Positions 21,273 to 30,358 of a stretch of 64,000 bases of DNA are shown here, piece after piece. Position 1 is the first letter of the stretch; each line of letters starts with the position of its first letter. The notes under the pieces are model-generated. The model ran no database searches. It was not told the DNA's origin and was given only the letters and a program-made list of their open reading frames with translations. Where the stretch lies: contig CADADA010000003.1 of the NCBI GenBank assembly GCA_902786515.1, positions 95,332 through 159,331 on the forward strand. The letters run 5' to 3'. The DNA comes from an uncultured Lachnospiraceae bacterium. Lineage in GTDB: Bacteria; Bacillota; Clostridia; Lachnospirales; Lachnospiraceae. A program made the translations under genes and the position numbers.

Positions 21273-22034
21273 ATGGATATTATTATGCTGGCAGAAGTAA
21301 GTGTAAGATTCCCACATTTAGGAATTGATTTGTTAAACCTTGCAGAAAAGGTACATATATTAGGGATTGATATCCCGGTGTTTTTGTTATTAATTCTGGC
21401 GGGTATCTTAATAGGTACGGCTTATATATTGTATGCCGCTTATAGTGATTTACAGATATTGGACATATACATAGAACTGTGTGTTTGTGGAATCATAGTC
21501 GGAATCATAGGTGGCAGATTGCTATATATTATATTGAACTTTAGCTCGTTTAGAGGAGATTTAATCCAGATATTGAATTTAAAAAATGGAGGAATCTCAT
21601 GGCTGGGATTTGGAGCGGCATGCTTTGCGACCTGTGTCACATTTTCTAAGCTGAAGGGGACAGATTTATTCAAGGTGCTTGATATATGTTCAACAGGAGC
21701 GGTTCTCGGAGCTGCCGTCGGAAAGCTGGGTCACATATTTTCGGGAACAGGATTTGGCGGATATACGGATTCTCTGATTGCGATGCAGATAAAATATTCC
21801 GATGCAAAGGATTTTATAAGTCAGGAAGTATTAAATCATGTTATTCTCTATGACGGAAGCAGATACATACAGGTTCATCCGATATTCATATATGAGATTT
21901 TGGGATGTATATTACTATTTATAATATGTATATTGCTAAAACGTATCAAAAAGATACCGTCAGGATGTATTTTTGGAATATGTGTCATCGGAGTAGTGGC
22001 GATGACATTGCTAACTAAATATTGTGTGAGGTGA
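21273..22034 (+). CDS. Lgt-family prolipoprotein diacylglyceryl transferase, divergent
   Basis: About 253 residues from ATG 21273 (SD GGGAAAGGG); an in-frame GTG lies at 21252. The protein has about seven membrane segments and aligns by motif with Lgt, which moves diacylglyceryl from phosphatidylglycerol to lipoprotein cysteines. Seen are GGRLLYIIL, NGGISWLGFGA, GKLGHIFSGTGFG and VHPIFIYE. In canonical Lgt the signature reads GR(I/L)GN with an essential Arg; here it is GKLGH, and the HGG motif after GG(I/L)S lacks its His. It is therefore either a divergent Lgt or a paralogue with altered activity. It is a single gene between two terminators. Confidence 0.75.
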   Translation: MDIIMLAEVSVRFPHLGIDLLNLAEKVHILGIDIPVFLLLILAGILIGTAYILYAAYSDLQILDIYIELCVCGIIVGIIGGRLLYIILNFSSFRGDLIQILNLKNGGISWLGFGAACFATCVTFSKLKGTDLFKVLDICSTGAVLGAAVGKLGHIFSGTGFGGYTDSLIAMQIKYSDAKDFISQEVLNHVILYDGSRYIQVHPIFIYEILGCILLFIICILLKRIKKIPSGCIFGICVIGVVAMTLLTKYCVR

Positions 22035-22036
22035 AA

Positions 22037-22084
22037 CTAAGACCACAAGATGTGCTAATTACACAAAAGGTCTTAGTTTTTTTT
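22037..22084 (+). terminator. Terminator after the Lgt-like gene
   Basis: CTAAGACC at 22037-22044 pairs with GGTCTTAG at 22069-22076, with a second small TGTG/CACA stem inside, followed by eight T residues. Confidence 0.9.
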
Positions 22085-22105
22085 GTTCACTTTGATGAAA
22101 AATGC

Positions 22106-22134
22106 TTGAAATTTCATGGAAAGTGGTTTAAAAT
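22106..22134 (+). promoter_or_regulatory. dcw cluster promoter (PmraZ)
   Basis: TTGAAA at 22106-22111 and TAAAAT at 22129-22134 with the optimal 17-base spacer. The predicted transcription start (about 22141) falls at the upstream edge of the GTGG repeats described separately. Confidence 0.75.
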
Positions 22135-22188
22135 TTAACCTAAGTGGTGGCGAGTGGTAACTTTGTGGATACTTGTGGGACGAAGTGG
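22123..22188 (+). promoter_or_regulatory. MraZ operator: phased GTGG repeats
   Basis: GTGG occurs at 22144, 22154, 22165, 22175 and 22185, that is every 10 or 11 bases on the same DNA face, with one more at 22123 two turns upstream inside the promoter spacer. MraZ rings from several bacteria bind direct G-rich repeats (TGGGN or GTGG type) at this spacing in front of their own gene. Autorepression of the dcw operon is inferred. Confidence 0.8.
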
Positions 22189-22216
22189 TGGAGTGATAGA
22201 GAGAAGGTGACCGGAC

Positions 22217-22648
22217 ATGTTCATGGGAGAATACAACCACACAATCGATGCTAAGGGCAGATTAATTATCCCGGCTAAATTTAGAGAAGCATTGGGTGAC
22301 AGCTTTGTTGTGACACGTGGTCTTGATGAATGTTTGTTTGTATTTCCTAATGAGGGATGGAAGGTCTTTGAAGAAAAACTCAGCAGTCTGCCGGTTGCCA
22401 ACAAGAATGCCAGAAAGTTTGCCAGATTCTTTTTATCCGGAGCAGGAGAAGTTGAACTGGACAAGCAGGGAAGAATATTGATACCGAGTACGCTCAGAGA
22501 ATACAGTGGCCTTGAAAAGGAAGTTGTACTTATCGGAGTTGCCAACAGGGTTGAGATATGGAGCAAGTCTAAGTGGGAAGAAGTTGCTGTTATGGATGAT
22601 ATGGACGAGATTGCAGAGAACATGGACGAGCTTGGTCTTAGTATTTAG
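22217..22648 (+). CDS. mraZ: Transcriptional regulator MraZ
   Basis: 143 residues made of two SpoVT/AbrB-like half-domains, each with the DXXXR signature: [13 protein letters not shown] near residue 13 and [13 protein letters not shown] near residue 80. MraZ forms ring oligomers that bind the repeats just upstream and repress the division/cell wall cluster. GAAGGTG precedes the ATG at 22217, with a second in-frame ATG at 22223. It is the first gene of the cluster, as usual. Confidence 0.96.
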   Translation: MFMGEYNHTIDAKGRLIIPAKFREALGDSFVVTRGLDECLFVFPNEGWKVFEEKLSSLPVANKNARKFARFFLSGAGEVELDKQGRILIPSTLREYSGLEKEVVLIGVANRVEIWSKSKWEEVAVMDDMDEIAENMDELGLSI

Positions 22649-22668
22649 GCACATATATGGAGATTGAT

Positions 22669-23607
22669 ATGGAGTTTAATCATAAGTCAGTATTACTTGA
22701 CGAGACAATTAAAGGATTGAATATCAGACCGGATGGAGTCTATGTGGATGGAACGCTTGGAGGTGGAGGTCACTCCTACCATATTCTGCAGGCACTTGGA
22801 GAGAAAGGAAGACTGATTGGTATTGATCAGGATGAAGATGCCATCAGGGCAGCCACAGAGAGACTGGCGGAATTTGGAGACAAGGTAACCATCGTCAGAG
22901 ATAATTACTGCCATATAAAATCTGTTCTTGAAGATTTAGGTATTGACAGAGTGGATGGGATAATACTTGATTTGGGAGTATCTTCCTATCAGTTAGACAC
23001 CGGGGCGAGAGGCTTCAGTTATATGGAAGACGGACCACTTGATATGAGGATGGATAACAGACAGGAGATTTCAGCAGAAGATATAGTAAACGAGTATGAT
23101 GAGATGAGATTATACAGAATGATAAGGGATTATGGAGAAGATAAGTTTGCTAAGAATATTGCAAAGCATATTGTAAACGCAAGAAAAAAGAGCAGGATTA
23201 CGACCACGCATCAGTTAAGTGAGATTATTAAAGCTGCTATTCCGATGAAAGTGCGGGCGAACAAGGGACATCCTGCAAAGAGAACATTTCAGGCGATAAG
23301 GATAGAACTAAATCGTGAATTGGATGTTTTGGAAAATTCCATTGATACAATGATTGACTATCTGAATGAAGATGGAAGACTTTGTATTATCACATTCCAT
23401 TCACTTGAAGATAGAATTGTGAAAAACAGATTCAGAAAAAATGAGAATCCATGTGAGTGCCCGCCGGACTTCCCGGTGTGTGTATGTGGTAAGCATTCAA
23501 AAGGAAGAGTTGTGACTAGAAAACCGATACTTCCTTCCGAGAGAGAGATTACAGATAACAGCAGAGCAAAAAGTGCAAAGTTAAGAATATTCGAAAGAGC
23601 AATATAG
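22669..23607 (+). CDS. rsmH: 16S rRNA (cytosine-1402-N4)-methyltransferase
   Basis: 312 residues from ATG 22669, 6 bases after a GGAG site; the ATG at 22657 overlaps that site. RsmH (MraW) methylates C1402 in the 16S decoding centre. The SAM loop [23 protein letters not shown] and the C-terminal [13 protein letters not shown] are family motifs. [13 protein letters not shown] stretch with four Cys lies near the C-terminus, as in many Firmicutes orthologues. Second gene of the dcw cluster. Confidence 0.96.
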   Translation: MEFNHKSVLLDETIKGLNIRPDGVYVDGTLGGGGHSYHILQALGEKGRLIGIDQDEDAIRAATERLAEFGDKVTIVRDNYCHIKSVLEDLGIDRVDGIILDLGVSSYQLDTGARGFSYMEDGPLDMRMDNRQEISAEDIVNEYDEMRLYRMIRDYGEDKFAKNIAKHIVNARKKSRITTTHQLSEIIKAAIPMKVRANKGHPAKRTFQAIRIELNRELDVLENSIDTMIDYLNEDGRLCIITFHSLEDRIVKNRFRKNENPCECPPDFPVCVCGKHSKGRVVTRKPILPSEREITDNSRAKSAKLRIFERAI

Positions 23608-23636
23608 AATGACTGATTAGAAAGGATTGGAACAAG

Positions 23637-24092
23637 ATGGATAACAGGACTAAAAATATGTATGTGACGGGAAATACAGCCAGACAGCTGGAAGTCGTAC
23701 CTGAGAGAAAAGCAGAACAGCCGAAGAAAGAGTTAAGTCACGCTGCGAGAAGAAACAGGGAGAAAGCTTCACAGATGAGTATAGGGTATGTTATATTCCT
23801 TTCTGTCGTTACGATAGTTGCCGTGTATGTGTGCGTCACATATTTAAAGCTGCATTCAGATATATCAGCGACAAGTTCTAATGTAACAAAACTAAAGAGT
23901 GAGATTAATGCTCTTCAGGTAGAGAATGACGCTCTTGACTATTCGATAAACAGTTATACGGATGTTGATAATATTGTAAGAATAGCCACAGAGGAGCTGG
24001 GGATGGTACAGGCGTCAAAGTCTCAGGTATCATTTTATAAGAGCAGTGAAAGCGAATACATGAAGCAGTTTACAGACGTTCCTGAGAAATGA
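23637..24092 (+). CDS. ftsL: FtsL-like cell division protein
   Basis: 151 residues: a charged cytoplasmic N-terminus, one membrane span (about 46-68, MSIGYVIFLSVVTIVAVYVC region) and an external coiled coil (LHSDISATSSNVTKLKSEI onward). Topology and position between rsmH and the PBPs identify an FtsL/DivIC-type bitopic divisome protein. Sequence alone cannot separate FtsL from a DivIC-like septum initiator; the locus favours FtsL. It pairs with DivIC and DivIB to activate the septal synthase. The stop overlaps the next ATG. Confidence 0.8.
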   Translation: MDNRTKNMYVTGNTARQLEVVPERKAEQPKKELSHAARRNREKASQMSIGYVIFLSVVTIVAVYVCVTYLKLHSDISATSSNVTKLKSEINALQVENDALDYSINSYTDVDNIVRIATEELGMVQASKSQVSFYKSSESEYMKQFTDVPEK

Positions 24093-24100
24093 GGTTTCGT

Positions 24101-26137
24101 ATGAAGACAAAGATATTCAACAGAAAAATGAAGAAAAAACTGTTGGTTGCTTATATGCTGATTTTAATAGCTCTTTTATTTGTAGTAGGCCATATTATAT
24201 ACATCAGCCTTGCGAAAGGTGATGAATATGGTCTATTAGTTTTATCACAGCAGGATAGCAGATCAATTACAATTCCGTATAAGCGCGGGGACATACTTGA
24301 CAGAAACGGAAATGTCCTTGCAACCAGCACAAAAGTATATAATCTGATACTCGATCCCAAAGCAATGTTAGGAGATGAAAATGATGAGACATCGGTGGAA
24401 AATTTAAATGCGACATTAGATGCACTTGTAACATATTTTGGAGTGAACAGGGAAGAAGTATCTACACGTATCCATGAAAAAAAGGATAGCAGGTATCTTG
24501 TATATACAAAACATCTGACACACGAGCAGGTAACGCCTTTTAAGGAAATGATGAGTGATGAGAATTCAAAGATAACAGGTGTATTCTTCGAAGACGAGTA
24601 TGTAAGAAAGTATCCGTACTCAAATCTTGCGGCAACACTCATCGGTTACACAAACAGCGGAGACTCCGGTTCGTGGGGAATTGAAGAATATTATAATGAT
24701 ACATTAAACGGTACGGATGGAAGACAATTCAGCTACTTCAATTCTGAAAACACTATGGAGAATATCATAAAGGATGCAGAGGATGGCTGCAGCATTATAT
24801 CAAGCATTGATATGAATGTGCAGAGTATCATAGAAAAGAAGATTGCAAGCTGGAATGAACAGTATCATCCGGTAAATGTTGCTGCAATTGTAGCTGATCC
24901 AAATACCGGTGAGATACTTGGAATGTCAAGTTCAAAGAATAATTACGATTTAAATAATCCGAGAGATCTGACACCTTTTTATACAGAAGAAGAATTGCAG
25001 CAGGTATTAGATAATGAATTGATGCGATATACTGAAGAGGAGCAGGCTGCTCTTACGGAAGATGACAAGCAGCTGATTATTTTAAACCGCGTCTGGAGAA
25101 ATTACTGTATCAGTGATTCATATGAAGCGGGTTCGACGATAAAGCCTTTTACCGTAGCAGCAGGTTTAGAGGAAGGTGCTATTTCAAAAGACCAGACTTT
25201 TGTATGTGACGGTTCGGAAACGGTTGCAGACAGGCATATACCGTGCCATAAAAGAGCGGGTCATGGAGTAGTGTCAGTGACGCAGGCTATCATGCAGTCG
25301 TGTAATGATGCGTTAATGCAGATAGCATTTAAGATTGGCAAGGATTCTTTTTGTAAATATCAGTCACAATTCGGATTTGGATTAAAGACCGGTATAGACC
25401 TTCCGGGTGAAGTCAGTTGTGCCAGCCTGATTTATACGGCGGATAACATGAGAGACATTGACCTTGCGACTAACTCATTTGGACAGAACTTTAATGTTAC
25501 CATGGTTCAGATGGTTGCAGGTTTTTCAGCATTGATTAACGGTGGAAACTATTATCAGCCTACTGTTGTGAGACAGATAGTTAATTCTGATGGCACAGTA
25601 GTTGAAAATATGGAAAAGAAGCTTGTTAAGAATGTGGTTACTCAGGATACAACGGATTTCTTAAGAAATGCTCTTCATGAGACTGTAGTAGGAGGAACAG
25701 GAAAGACAGCGGCGGTAGCCGGATATGAAGTGGCAGGTAAGACAGGAACGGCACAGATTGCGGGGAAAAGAGATCAGGAAGCGTATATCCTGTCATTTAT
25801 GGGATATGCTCCTTACGATAATCCAGAAGTAGTATGTTATGTGATTGTAGATGAACCCTCAGTTGAGGATCGTTCGAGCAGTGCCTATGCGTCAAGACTT
25901 TTCAGTGAGATTATGACAGAAGTACTTCCTTATATGGGAGTTTATTCAGAAATAGAGACAATACCGGAGACGACTCCTGCAGGTGAAGGAGAAAATGTTA
26001 CTGATACTGATGGTGAGCCTGCTTCAGACGAAGGAGAAAATGTTACAGATACTGATGGTGAGCCTGCTTCAGACGAAGGAGTGCATGACGAATCATATGA
26101 TGCACCGTATGATGGACCTTTGTATGGTGATGAATAG
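24101..26137 (+). CDS. Class B penicillin-binding protein 1 (FtsI/SpoVD-like)
   Basis: About 678 residues from ATG 24101 (GAGG 6 bases upstream); ATG 24089 overlapping ftsL is an alternative. One N-terminal membrane anchor is followed by a PBP dimerisation domain and a transpeptidase domain with STIK (active Ser), SCN and KTGTAQ. It crosslinks septal or spore-cortex peptidoglycan with a SEDS partner. It has no PASTA domains. The C-terminal tail after about residue 620 is acidic and carries a 15-residue unit (EGENVTDTDGEPASD) twice plus a partial third copy. Which of the two tandem PBPs is the vegetative FtsI and which is SpoVD cannot be decided here. Confidence 0.92.
   Translation: MKTKIFNRKMKKKLLVAYMLILIALLFVVGHIIYISLAKGDEYGLLVLSQQDSRSITIPYKRGDILDRNGNVLATSTKVYNLILDPKAMLGDENDETSVENLNATLDALVTYFGVNREEVSTRIHEKKDSRYLVYTKHLTHEQVTPFKEMMSDENSKITGVFFEDEYVRKYPYSNLAATLIGYTNSGDSGSWGIEEYYNDTLNGTDGRQFSYFNSENTMENIIKDAEDGCSIISSIDMNVQSIIEKKIASWNEQYHPVNVAAIVADPNTGEILGMSSSKNNYDLNNPRDLTPFYTEEELQQVLDNELMRYTEEEQAALTEDDKQLIILNRVWRNYCISDSYEAGSTIKPFTVAAGLEEGAISKDQTFVCDGSETVADRHIPCHKRAGHGVVSVTQAIMQSCNDALMQIAFKIGKDSFCKYQSQFGFGLKTGIDLPGEVSCASLIYTADNMRDIDLATNSFGQNFNVTMVQMVAGFSALINGGNYYQPTVVRQIVNSDGTVVENMEKKLVKNVVTQDTTDFLRNALHETVVGGTGKTAAVAGYEVAGKTGTAQIAGKRDQEAYILSFMGYAPYDNPEVVCYVIVDEPSVEDRSSSAYASRLFSEIMTEVLPYMGVYSEIETIPETTPAGEGENVTDTDGEPASDEGENVTDTDGEPASDEGVHDESYDAPYDGPLYGDE
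25985..26089 (+). repeat. 45-bp tandem coding repeat in PBP tail
   Basis: Two nearly identical 45-bp copies at 25985-26029 and 26030-26074, followed by the start of a third, encode EGENVTDTDGEPASD. Such in-frame repeats readily change copy number by slippage, so tail length may vary among strains. Confidence 0.9.
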
Positions 26138-26151
26138 ATAAATAAGTATAA

Positions 26152-26196
26152 CCTCACAAAAACCGGCATATATATATGATAATGGTTTTTGTGGGG
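26152..26196 (+). promoter_or_regulatory. Hairpin covering the SD of the second PBP
   Basis: CCTCACAAAAACC at 26152-26164 pairs over 13 positions (one G-U) with GGTTTTTGTGGGG at 26184-26196. The right arm contains GTGGGG, the only SD-like sequence, 7 bases before the ATG at 26204. No T-run of terminator quality follows. It may limit translation of the second PBP or act as a weak attenuator. Confidence 0.6.
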
Positions 26197-26203
26197 TTTG
26201 GTT

Positions 26204-27925
26204 ATGTTGACATTTAAAACATATAATCGTAAAAAAACGGTTGTTTATACAGGAATTATAATTGTGCTGCTTGCCTTTCTTATGGTCAGGCTTGTATATA
26301 TAATGGTGTTTGAATCGGAATATCTTGGAAAAAAAGCTGATGAGATTCACGAAAGAGAACGCTATATAAAAGCAGCGAGAGGTGATATTACTGATATTAA
26401 CGGTAATATTATAGCTACTAATAAAACTGTATGTACAATATCCGTTATCCATAGTCAGATAGATGACCCGGAAAAAGTGATTTCAGTACTGTCTGAAAAA
26501 CTATCAATGGACCGGGATAAGATAAAGGAGCTGGTTGAAAAGGTAAGTGCAAGAGAAAAAATCAAGTCAAATTGTCCTAAGGAAATAGGAGATGAAATCA
26601 GGGAATATAACCTTTCCGGTGTAAAGGTTGACGAGGATTATAAAAGATATTATCCTTATGATGAGATGGCATCGAAGGTGTTAGGCTTTACAGGGGCAGA
26701 TAATCAGGGAATCATCGGACTGGAAGTGCAATACGAAAAGTATTTAAAAGGAAAAGACGGATATATACTTACAGAAACTGATGCCGGTGGAATAGAACTT
26801 GAAAATGTAGCAGAGAAAAGGATTGAGTCTGTAAAAGGAAATACTTTAAGAACAAGCATTGACATAAATATACAGATGTATGCCCAGCAGGCGGCAGAAA
26901 AAGTTTATACAATGAAAAAAGCCAGGTATGTTTCCATTATTATGATGAATGTCAATAATGGAGAAATCATGGCGATGACCAATGTGCCGGAATATAACCT
27001 TAACAGTCCTTATGAACTTACGGATGATTTAAAACAAAAAGGTGGAAAAGAGCAGGATATGCTCAACAAGATGTGGAGAAATCAGTGTATCAATGATACT
27101 TATGAGCCGGGGTCGACTTTTAAGGTGATTACAGCGACAGCCGGGTTAGAGACGGGAGCAGTGACATTAAATGATACATTTTCGTGTCCGGGATATAAAA
27201 TAGTGGAGGACAGAAGAATTAGATGCCACAAGACCACAGGACATGGGAGCGAGACATTTGTTCAGGCTACAATGAATTCGTGTAATCCTGTTTTTATTGA
27301 AGTAGGTCTTCGCATTGGTGTGGATAATTTTTATGAATATCTAAAAAAGCTTGGTATACTGTCTAAAACAGGCGTGGATTTACCGGGAGAAGCATCTGCT
27401 ATTATTCATAAGAAAGAAAATGTTGGTCAGGTGGAGCTTGCAACAATGTCGTTCGGACAGTCATTTCAGATTACGCCTTTACAGCTTTTAAGGGCTGTAA
27501 GTGCGGTTATAAATGGAGGAAAACTCGTAACGCCGCATTTTGCTGTTTCCGCATCTGACTGCGAGGGAAAATCCGTTAAAGATTTTCAGTACAAGGAGAT
27601 TTCCGGAGTGATAAAGGAAGAGACAGTAAATAATATGAGATATGTACTTGAAAAAGTGGTAAGTGAAGGAGGAGGCAAAAATGGAATTGTAGAAGGATAC
27701 GATATAGGCGGTAAAACTGCAACATCACAGAAACTGCCAAGAAATTCAGGAAAGTATATTTCTTCGTTTATAGGGTTTGCGCCTGCATCTGATCCGGAAG
27801 TTATTGCTATTTGCATAATAGATGAACCGGAAGGCGTTTATTACGGTGGAACAATCGCAGCTCCGGTGATAAAAGAGTTATATGAAAATGTTCTGCCATA
27901 TCTGAATATAGATAAAAGTGATTGA
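26204..27925 (+). CDS. Class B penicillin-binding protein 2 (FtsI/SpoVD-like)
   Basis: About 573 residues from ATG 26204; a TTG at 26189 lies in a hairpin and is unlikely. Layout: membrane anchor (about 10-32), PBP dimerisation domain, transpeptidase domain with active-site STFK and SCN. The third motif reads GGKTATSQ, so KTA replaces the usual KTG. It is a paralogue of the preceding PBP and lacks its acidic tail. Two class B PBPs in one dcw cluster is the pattern of B. subtilis pbpB-spoVD, suggesting one septal and one sporulation enzyme. Role assignment within the pair is uncertain. Confidence 0.9.
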   Translation: MLTFKTYNRKKTVVYTGIIIVLLAFLMVRLVYIMVFESEYLGKKADEIHERERYIKAARGDITDINGNIIATNKTVCTISVIHSQIDDPEKVISVLSEKLSMDRDKIKELVEKVSAREKIKSNCPKEIGDEIREYNLSGVKVDEDYKRYYPYDEMASKVLGFTGADNQGIIGLEVQYEKYLKGKDGYILTETDAGGIELENVAEKRIESVKGNTLRTSIDINIQMYAQQAAEKVYTMKKARYVSIIMMNVNNGEIMAMTNVPEYNLNSPYELTDDLKQKGGKEQDMLNKMWRNQCINDTYEPGSTFKVITATAGLETGAVTLNDTFSCPGYKIVEDRRIRCHKTTGHGSETFVQATMNSCNPVFIEVGLRIGVDNFYEYLKKLGILSKTGVDLPGEASAIIHKKENVGQVELATMSFGQSFQITPLQLLRAVSAVINGGKLVTPHFAVSASDCEGKSVKDFQYKEISGVIKEETVNNMRYVLEKVVSEGGGKNGIVEGYDIGGKTATSQKLPRNSGKYISSFIGFAPASDPEVIAICIIDEPEGVYYGGTIAAPVIKELYENVLPYLNIDKSD

Positions 27926-27983
27926 TAATTCATGTAAATAATATTATACTTTGTTTTATAAGAGATAAAAATTGGAGGAAGTT

Positions 27984-28952
27984 ATGGAAACTAAAATGAT
28001 AATTTCAGTATTGGTGTCATTTGCTATCAGTGTCATATTATGTCCGGTAGTCATACCATTCTTAAAAAGACTTAAGTTTGGACAATTTGTAAGAGAGGAA
28101 GGACCAAAAGAGCATTTAAAAAAGTCGGGTACGCCTACTATGGGAGGAATAATAATCCTTTCGAGTGTAGTTATTACATCGGTGTTGTTTGTATCGGAAT
28201 ATAAGAATATCATTCCGATATTATTTATGACTCTGGGTTTTGGTCTGATAGGATTTCTTGATGATTATATCAAGGTTGTTATGAAACGTTCTTTAGGACT
28301 TAAGCCGTGGCAGAAGCTTGTTTTGCAGTTTATTATAACCGGAATATTTGCTTATTACTTATTAAATTATACTGATGTGGGAACCGGTATGCTTATTCCT
28401 TTTACGGGAGGATTTGAGAATGGATTGTATCTGGAGATAGGAATACTATATATACCGATGCTGTTTTTTGCAGTACTTGGAACCGTCAACGGAGCGAATT
28501 TTACAGATGGTCTTGACGGTCTGGCTTCAGGTGTAACAGTAATAATTGCCGTATTTTTTACAGTGATAAGTATTGTCAGCGGAAGTGGAGTTGAGCCTAT
28601 TACGGGTGCAGTGGCAGGAGCACTCTTAGGATTTTTATTATTTAACGTTTACCCTGCCAGAGTTTTTATGGGCGATACGGGGTCGCTAGCTTTAGGCGGA
28701 TTTGTGGCATCTACGGCTTATATGATGAATATGCCTATATTTATCCTGATTGTGGCATTTATTTATCTGGTAGAAGTTTTGTCAGTTATTATACAGGTAA
28801 CATATTTTAAGGCAACAAAAGGTAAAAGAATTTTTAAGATGGCACCGATTCATCATCATTTTGAGTTGTGCGGATGGTCGGAGACAAGAGTTGTTACAGT
28901 ATTTACTACGATTACAGCGATTTTGTGTTTGATAGCTTATTTGGCAATATAG
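27984..28952 (+). CDS. mraY: Phospho-MurNAc-pentapeptide translocase
   Basis: 322 residues from ATG 27984 (GGAGG 5 bases upstream); the in-frame TTG at 27972 overlaps the SD. MraY attaches phospho-MurNAc-pentapeptide to undecaprenyl phosphate, making lipid I. About ten membrane segments are visible, with the conserved Asp motifs FLDDYIK and NFTDGLDGLASG and the signature PIHHHFEL. It follows the PBP pair and precedes murD, as in B. subtilis. Confidence 0.97.
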   Translation: METKMIISVLVSFAISVILCPVVIPFLKRLKFGQFVREEGPKEHLKKSGTPTMGGIIILSSVVITSVLFVSEYKNIIPILFMTLGFGLIGFLDDYIKVVMKRSLGLKPWQKLVLQFIITGIFAYYLLNYTDVGTGMLIPFTGGFENGLYLEIGILYIPMLFFAVLGTVNGANFTDGLDGLASGVTVIIAVFFTVISIVSGSGVEPITGAVAGALLGFLLFNVYPARVFMGDTGSLALGGFVASTAYMMNMPIFILIVAFIYLVEVLSVIIQVTYFKATKGKRIFKMAPIHHHFELCGWSETRVVTVFTTITAILCLIAYLAI

Positions 28953-28979
28953 TCTGAAAAAGAAAGGTCGGTTAGTGTA

Positions 28980-30347
28980 ATGGAATTTACAAAAAGAGAT
29001 TTTAAAGGTATGCAGGTCATGGTTGCAGGTTCCGGAATCAGCGGAATAGGCGCTGCAAAGATGTTAGACAGATGTAATGCAAAGATTACTATCTACGATG
29101 GTAATGAGAATCTGAAAGAAGAAGATATAAAAGAGAAACTCGGGGGAATAGATGCTAAAATCGTAATAGGTGAACTTCAGGATGAAGTGATAGAAGAAAA
29201 TGAGCTGGTTATTATCAGTCCGGGTATTCCTATTGATGCACCTTTTGTAGAGCGTATAAAAGAAAAAGGTGTTACCATATGGGGAGAAATTGAACTGGCA
29301 TATAGAAACAGCTTAGGTAAGCTTGCCGCCATAACGGGAACCAATGGAAAGACCACGACGACTGCACTTGTCGGGAAAATTATGAAAAATACTTACAAGG
29401 ATGTATATGTCGTTGGAAATATCGGAACATCTTATGCGGATGTTGCTGCTGACACTACTGCTGACAGTGTTACGGTTGCAGAAATTAGCAGTTTCCAGCT
29501 TGAATCGATAGAGGAGTTCAAGCCTGATGTTTCAGCGGTACTTAACATTACTCCTGACCATCTGAACAGACATTATACTATGGAAAACTATGCTTCAGTG
29601 AAGCTTAAGATTGCACAAAACCAGCAGTCTGACGGAATATGTGTGCTTAACTATGATGATGTTATACTGAATCAGAGACATGGTGAGATTAATGCGAAAG
29701 TCATATTCTACAGCAGTAAAGCTGAGCTTGAAGAAGGTGTGTTCCTTAAAGAGGATGAAATCGTTATGCGGCTTGACGGAAAAGAGGAATGTATCTGCAA
29801 AACTGACGAAATGAAACTTGTAGGAATCCATAATGTTGAAAATGTAATGGCAGCAGTTGCCATATCATATTATATGGGTGCGCCTGTTGAAGTTATTCGA
29901 AGCACAATCAAAGAATTTAAGGCGGTAGAGCATAGAATAGAGTACGTTCTTGAAAGAGACGGAGTGATTTATTACAACGATTCAAAGGGTACGAACACAG
30001 ATGCTTCCATAAAGGCGATAGAGGCAATGACCAGACCGACGATACTGATAGCCGGAGGTTATGATAAGGGATGCGAGTTCGATGACTGGGTTATGAAACT
30101 GGAAGGAACCGTTAAAAGACTTATTTTAATCGGAGCGACTAAGGAAAAAATTGCTAAGACGGCAGAAAAGTATAATTATAGAAATATAATCATGGCTAAG
30201 GATTTGGAAGAAGCCGTAAAGATAGCTGAGCAGGAAACCGTGAAAGGCGATGCGGTTCTTTTGTCTCCGGCATGTGCAAGCTGGGATATGTTTAAGAGCT
30301 ACGAAGAAAGAGGAAGGATGTTTAAAGAATTCGTCAGAAATCTTTAG
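28980..30347 (+). CDS. murD: UDP-MurNAc-L-alanine--D-glutamate ligase
   Basis: 455 residues. MurD adds D-glutamate to UDP-MurNAc-L-Ala in the cytoplasm. An N-terminal Rossmann domain (VMVAGSGISGIGAAKML) is followed by the Mur ligase ATP motif GTNGKTTTTALVG, the central HRIEYV and YNDSKGTNTDA. Length and motifs are typical. The ATG is 12 or so bases from AGAAAGG. It sits between mraY and the SEDS gene. Confidence 0.96.
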   Translation: MEFTKRDFKGMQVMVAGSGISGIGAAKMLDRCNAKITIYDGNENLKEEDIKEKLGGIDAKIVIGELQDEVIEENELVIISPGIPIDAPFVERIKEKGVTIWGEIELAYRNSLGKLAAITGTNGKTTTTALVGKIMKNTYKDVYVVGNIGTSYADVAADTTADSVTVAEISSFQLESIEEFKPDVSAVLNITPDHLNRHYTMENYASVKLKIAQNQQSDGICVLNYDDVILNQRHGEINAKVIFYSSKAELEEGVFLKEDEIVMRLDGKEECICKTDEMKLVGIHNVENVMAAVAISYYMGAPVEVIRSTIKEFKAVEHRIEYVLERDGVIYYNDSKGTNTDASIKAIEAMTRPTILIAGGYDKGCEFDDWVMKLEGTVKRLILIGATKEKIAKTAEKYNYRNIIMAKDLEEAVKIAEQETVKGDAVLLSPACASWDMFKSYEERGRMFKEFVRNL

Positions 30348-30358
30348 GGAGTGGTCAG

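Noticed and set aside
26152..26203. Rho-independent terminator between the two PBPs
   Set aside because: The stem is good, but only TTTGG follows and the right arm includes the next gene's SD, so termination is not the best reading, though attenuation remains possible.
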